Assembly: GCA_946614205.1 (NCBI GenBank)
Contig: CAMOGR010000078.1
Location: 1 to 6,558, forward strand
Length of the DNA: 6,558 nt
From: an uncultured Bacteroidales bacterium
Lineage (GTDB): Bacteria > Bacteroidota > Bacteroidia > Bacteroidales > UBA932
Direction: 5' to 3'
The translations under genes and the position numbers were made by a program. Below the pieces are notes generated by a model. That model was not told where the DNA came from. It was given only the letters and a program-made list of their open reading frames with translations, and searched no databases. Shown here piece after piece: positions 5,349-6,558 of the stretch; positions within the stretch are counted from its first letter, which is position 1; every line of letters begins with the position of its first letter.

Positions 5349-6558
5349 TTACTCGGAGAGTTTCTTGTAAGTGTTGTAGCGGATCTTTGCAAACTCCTCG
5401 GTCTTGGCGAGCAGTTCGCCGGCGGACTCGGGATAGAGTTTGCTCAGGGATGCGAAACGCACCTCGCCCTTGAGGAAGTCCTGGAACTTGGTCCAGTCAG
5501 GTTCCTTGGAGTCGAGGCTGAACGGGTTCTTGCCGGCCTCTTCGAGGAGAGGATTGTAACGGTAGAGGTGCCAGTATCCGCAATCGACTGCGAGTTTCTC
5601 CTCCCTCTGGCTCAAGCCCATGCCGGCCTTGAGACCATGGTTGATACAAGGAGCGTACGCAATGATGAGGGAAGGTCCGTCGTAGGCCTCGGCCTCCTTG
5701 ATGGCGTTCATGTACTGTACGGGGCTTGCACCCATTGCGACCTGGGCCACATAGACGTAGCCGTAGCTCATCGCCATCATGCCGAGATCCTTCTTGCGGA
5801 TCTTCTTGCCGGAGGCGGCGAACTTGGCGATTGCGCCTGCAGGGGTGGCCTTGGAGGACTGGCCGCCGGTATTGGAGTAAACCTCGGTGTCGAGTACCAG
5901 GATGTTTACGTTCTCACCGCTGGCAAGCACGTGGTCGAGACCGCCGTAGCCGATGTCGTAGGAGGCACCGTCGCCGCCGAAGATCCACTGGCTGCGTGCA
6001 GGGATGAACTGCTTGAGGGCGAGGAGGCTCTTTGACACATCGCATCCGCAGGCCTCCATGAGAGGGACGAGCTTGTCGCAGACCTCGCGGGTGACTGCGT
6101 AGTCGCCGCGGTTGTCGAGCCACTTCTGGTAGAGTTCCTTCATTTCGGGAGTACACTTCTCGCATTCGAGACCTTTCTGCATGTAGCGGGCTACAGTCTC
6201 GCGGATGCGCTCGCTGCCGAGCCTCATGCCCAGACCGAATTCGCAGAAGTCCTCGAAGAGGGAATTCTGCCATGCGGGACCGTGACCCTTGGCGTTGGTG
6301 CAGTAAGGGGATGCAGGGAAGGATGCGCCGTAGATGGAAGAGCATCCGGTGGCGTTGGCAATCATCATGTGGTCGCCGAAGAGCTGGGTGATGTTCTTGA
6401 TGTACGGAGTCTCACCGCAGCCTGCGCAGGCGCCGCTGAACTCGAAGAGAGGCTGGGCGAACTGTGCGGCCTTCATGTTGGATTTGGGATCCAGAGGGGT
6501 CTTGTAACCGACCTTGGAATTGAGGTAGTCGAAGTTTGCCTGCTCGGCGGCGTTGTCC
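5349..6558 (-). CDS. nifJ: pyruvate:ferredoxin (flavodoxin) oxidoreductase, C-terminal part (N-terminus beyond the window)
   Basis: The last 402 residues of an enzyme usually about 1,180-1,200 long. It oxidises pyruvate with CoA to acetyl-CoA and CO2 and passes electrons to ferredoxin or flavodoxin. The TPP-binding domain is present: GGDGASYDIGYGGLDH (codons near 5980-5930) and DTEVYSNTGGQ (near 5890). The four Cys ligands of the proximal [4Fe-4S] cluster are visible: CAGC (6428-6426 and 6419-6417), TGCSS (6344-6342) and APCINHG (5648-5646). Family landmarks NATGCSSIYGASFPASPY and NAKGHGPAWQNSLFEDFCEF lie between. ATG at 6476 is internal, not the start: 27 further codons in the same frame run to the window edge and match the linker expected before FSGACAGCGETPY. 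The protein ends in KKLSE at TAA 5351-5349, followed by a strong terminator. The gene appears intact as far as seen. Confidence 0.96.
   Translation of the reverse strand, partial: DNAAEQANFDYLNSKVGYKTPLDPKSNMKAAQFAQPLFEFSGACAGCGETPYIKNITQLFGDHMMIANATGCSSIYGASFPASPYCTNAKGHGPAWQNSLFEDFCEFGLGMRLGSERIRETVARYMQKGLECEKCTPEMKELYQKWLDNRGDYAVTREVCDKLVPLMEACGCDVSKSLLALKQFIPARSQWIFGGDGASYDIGYGGLDHVLASGENVNILVLDTEVYSNTGGQSSKATPAGAIAKFAASGKKIRKKDLGMMAMSYGYVYVAQVAMGASPVQYMNAIKEAEAYDGPSLIIAYAPCINHGLKAGMGLSQREEKLAVDCGYWHLYRYNPLLEEAGKNPFSLDSKEPDWTKFQDFLKGEVRFASLSKLYPESAGELLAKTEEFAKIRYNTYKKLSE

Noticed and set aside
5568..6035. A 155-codon plus-strand frame opposite PFOR.
   Set aside because: It lies entirely across the TPP-binding domain of PFOR and has no features of its own.

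Overview
The window looks like a high-GC chromosomal segment from an anaerobic member of the Bacteroidota, most likely Bacteroidales; the genus cannot be fixed from this sequence alone. Four things point there: a promoter of the Bacteroidota primary-sigma type (TTG-N19-TAnnTTTG), starts without Shine-Dalgarno sequences, a CE7 acetyl esterase made as a lipoprotein, and a pyruvate:ferredoxin oxidoreductase (an oxygen-sensitive enzyme of anaerobic metabolism). All of the sequence is coding except a 13-base divergent gap and one 207-base intergenic region. No RNA gene, insertion sequence, CRISPR array or SusC/SusD pair is visible.

Layout. (1) 1-1503, minus: an exported TPR-repeat protein, cut by the left edge. 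Its antisense strand is open for 454 codons, which hides the real gene. (2) 1461-1503: a compact divergent control region in which two TAnnTTTG boxes lie back to back as a 16-bp palindrome. (3) 1517-3916, plus: a tight three-gene operon. It encodes a secreted M28-peptidase-fold protein that has lost most of its metal ligands, a UbiA-family prenyltransferase most like MenA (menaquinone synthesis), and a CPBP-family intramembrane protease. The junctions are a 1-nt gap and an ATGA overlap. (4) 3909-5141, minus: a CE7-family acetyl esterase lipoprotein that overlaps the tail of the protease gene by 8 bp. (5) 5142-5348: an intergenic region holding the terminator of the next gene and a short open stretch that reads like the last strands of an outer-membrane beta-barrel. 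(6) 5349-6557, minus: the C-terminal third of PFOR/NifJ, running off the right edge.

How they may work together. MenA and PFOR belong to the core redox metabolism of an anaerobe (menaquinone, and reduced ferredoxin from pyruvate). The CE7 esterase probably removes acetyl groups from plant or mucosal glycans. The operon joining a degenerate secreted peptidase, a membrane prenyltransferase and an intramembrane protease is the least expected part, and its joint role is unknown. The three most notable observations are the inactive-looking M28 protein, the symmetric divergent promoter, and the possible OMP gene remnant upstream of the esterase.
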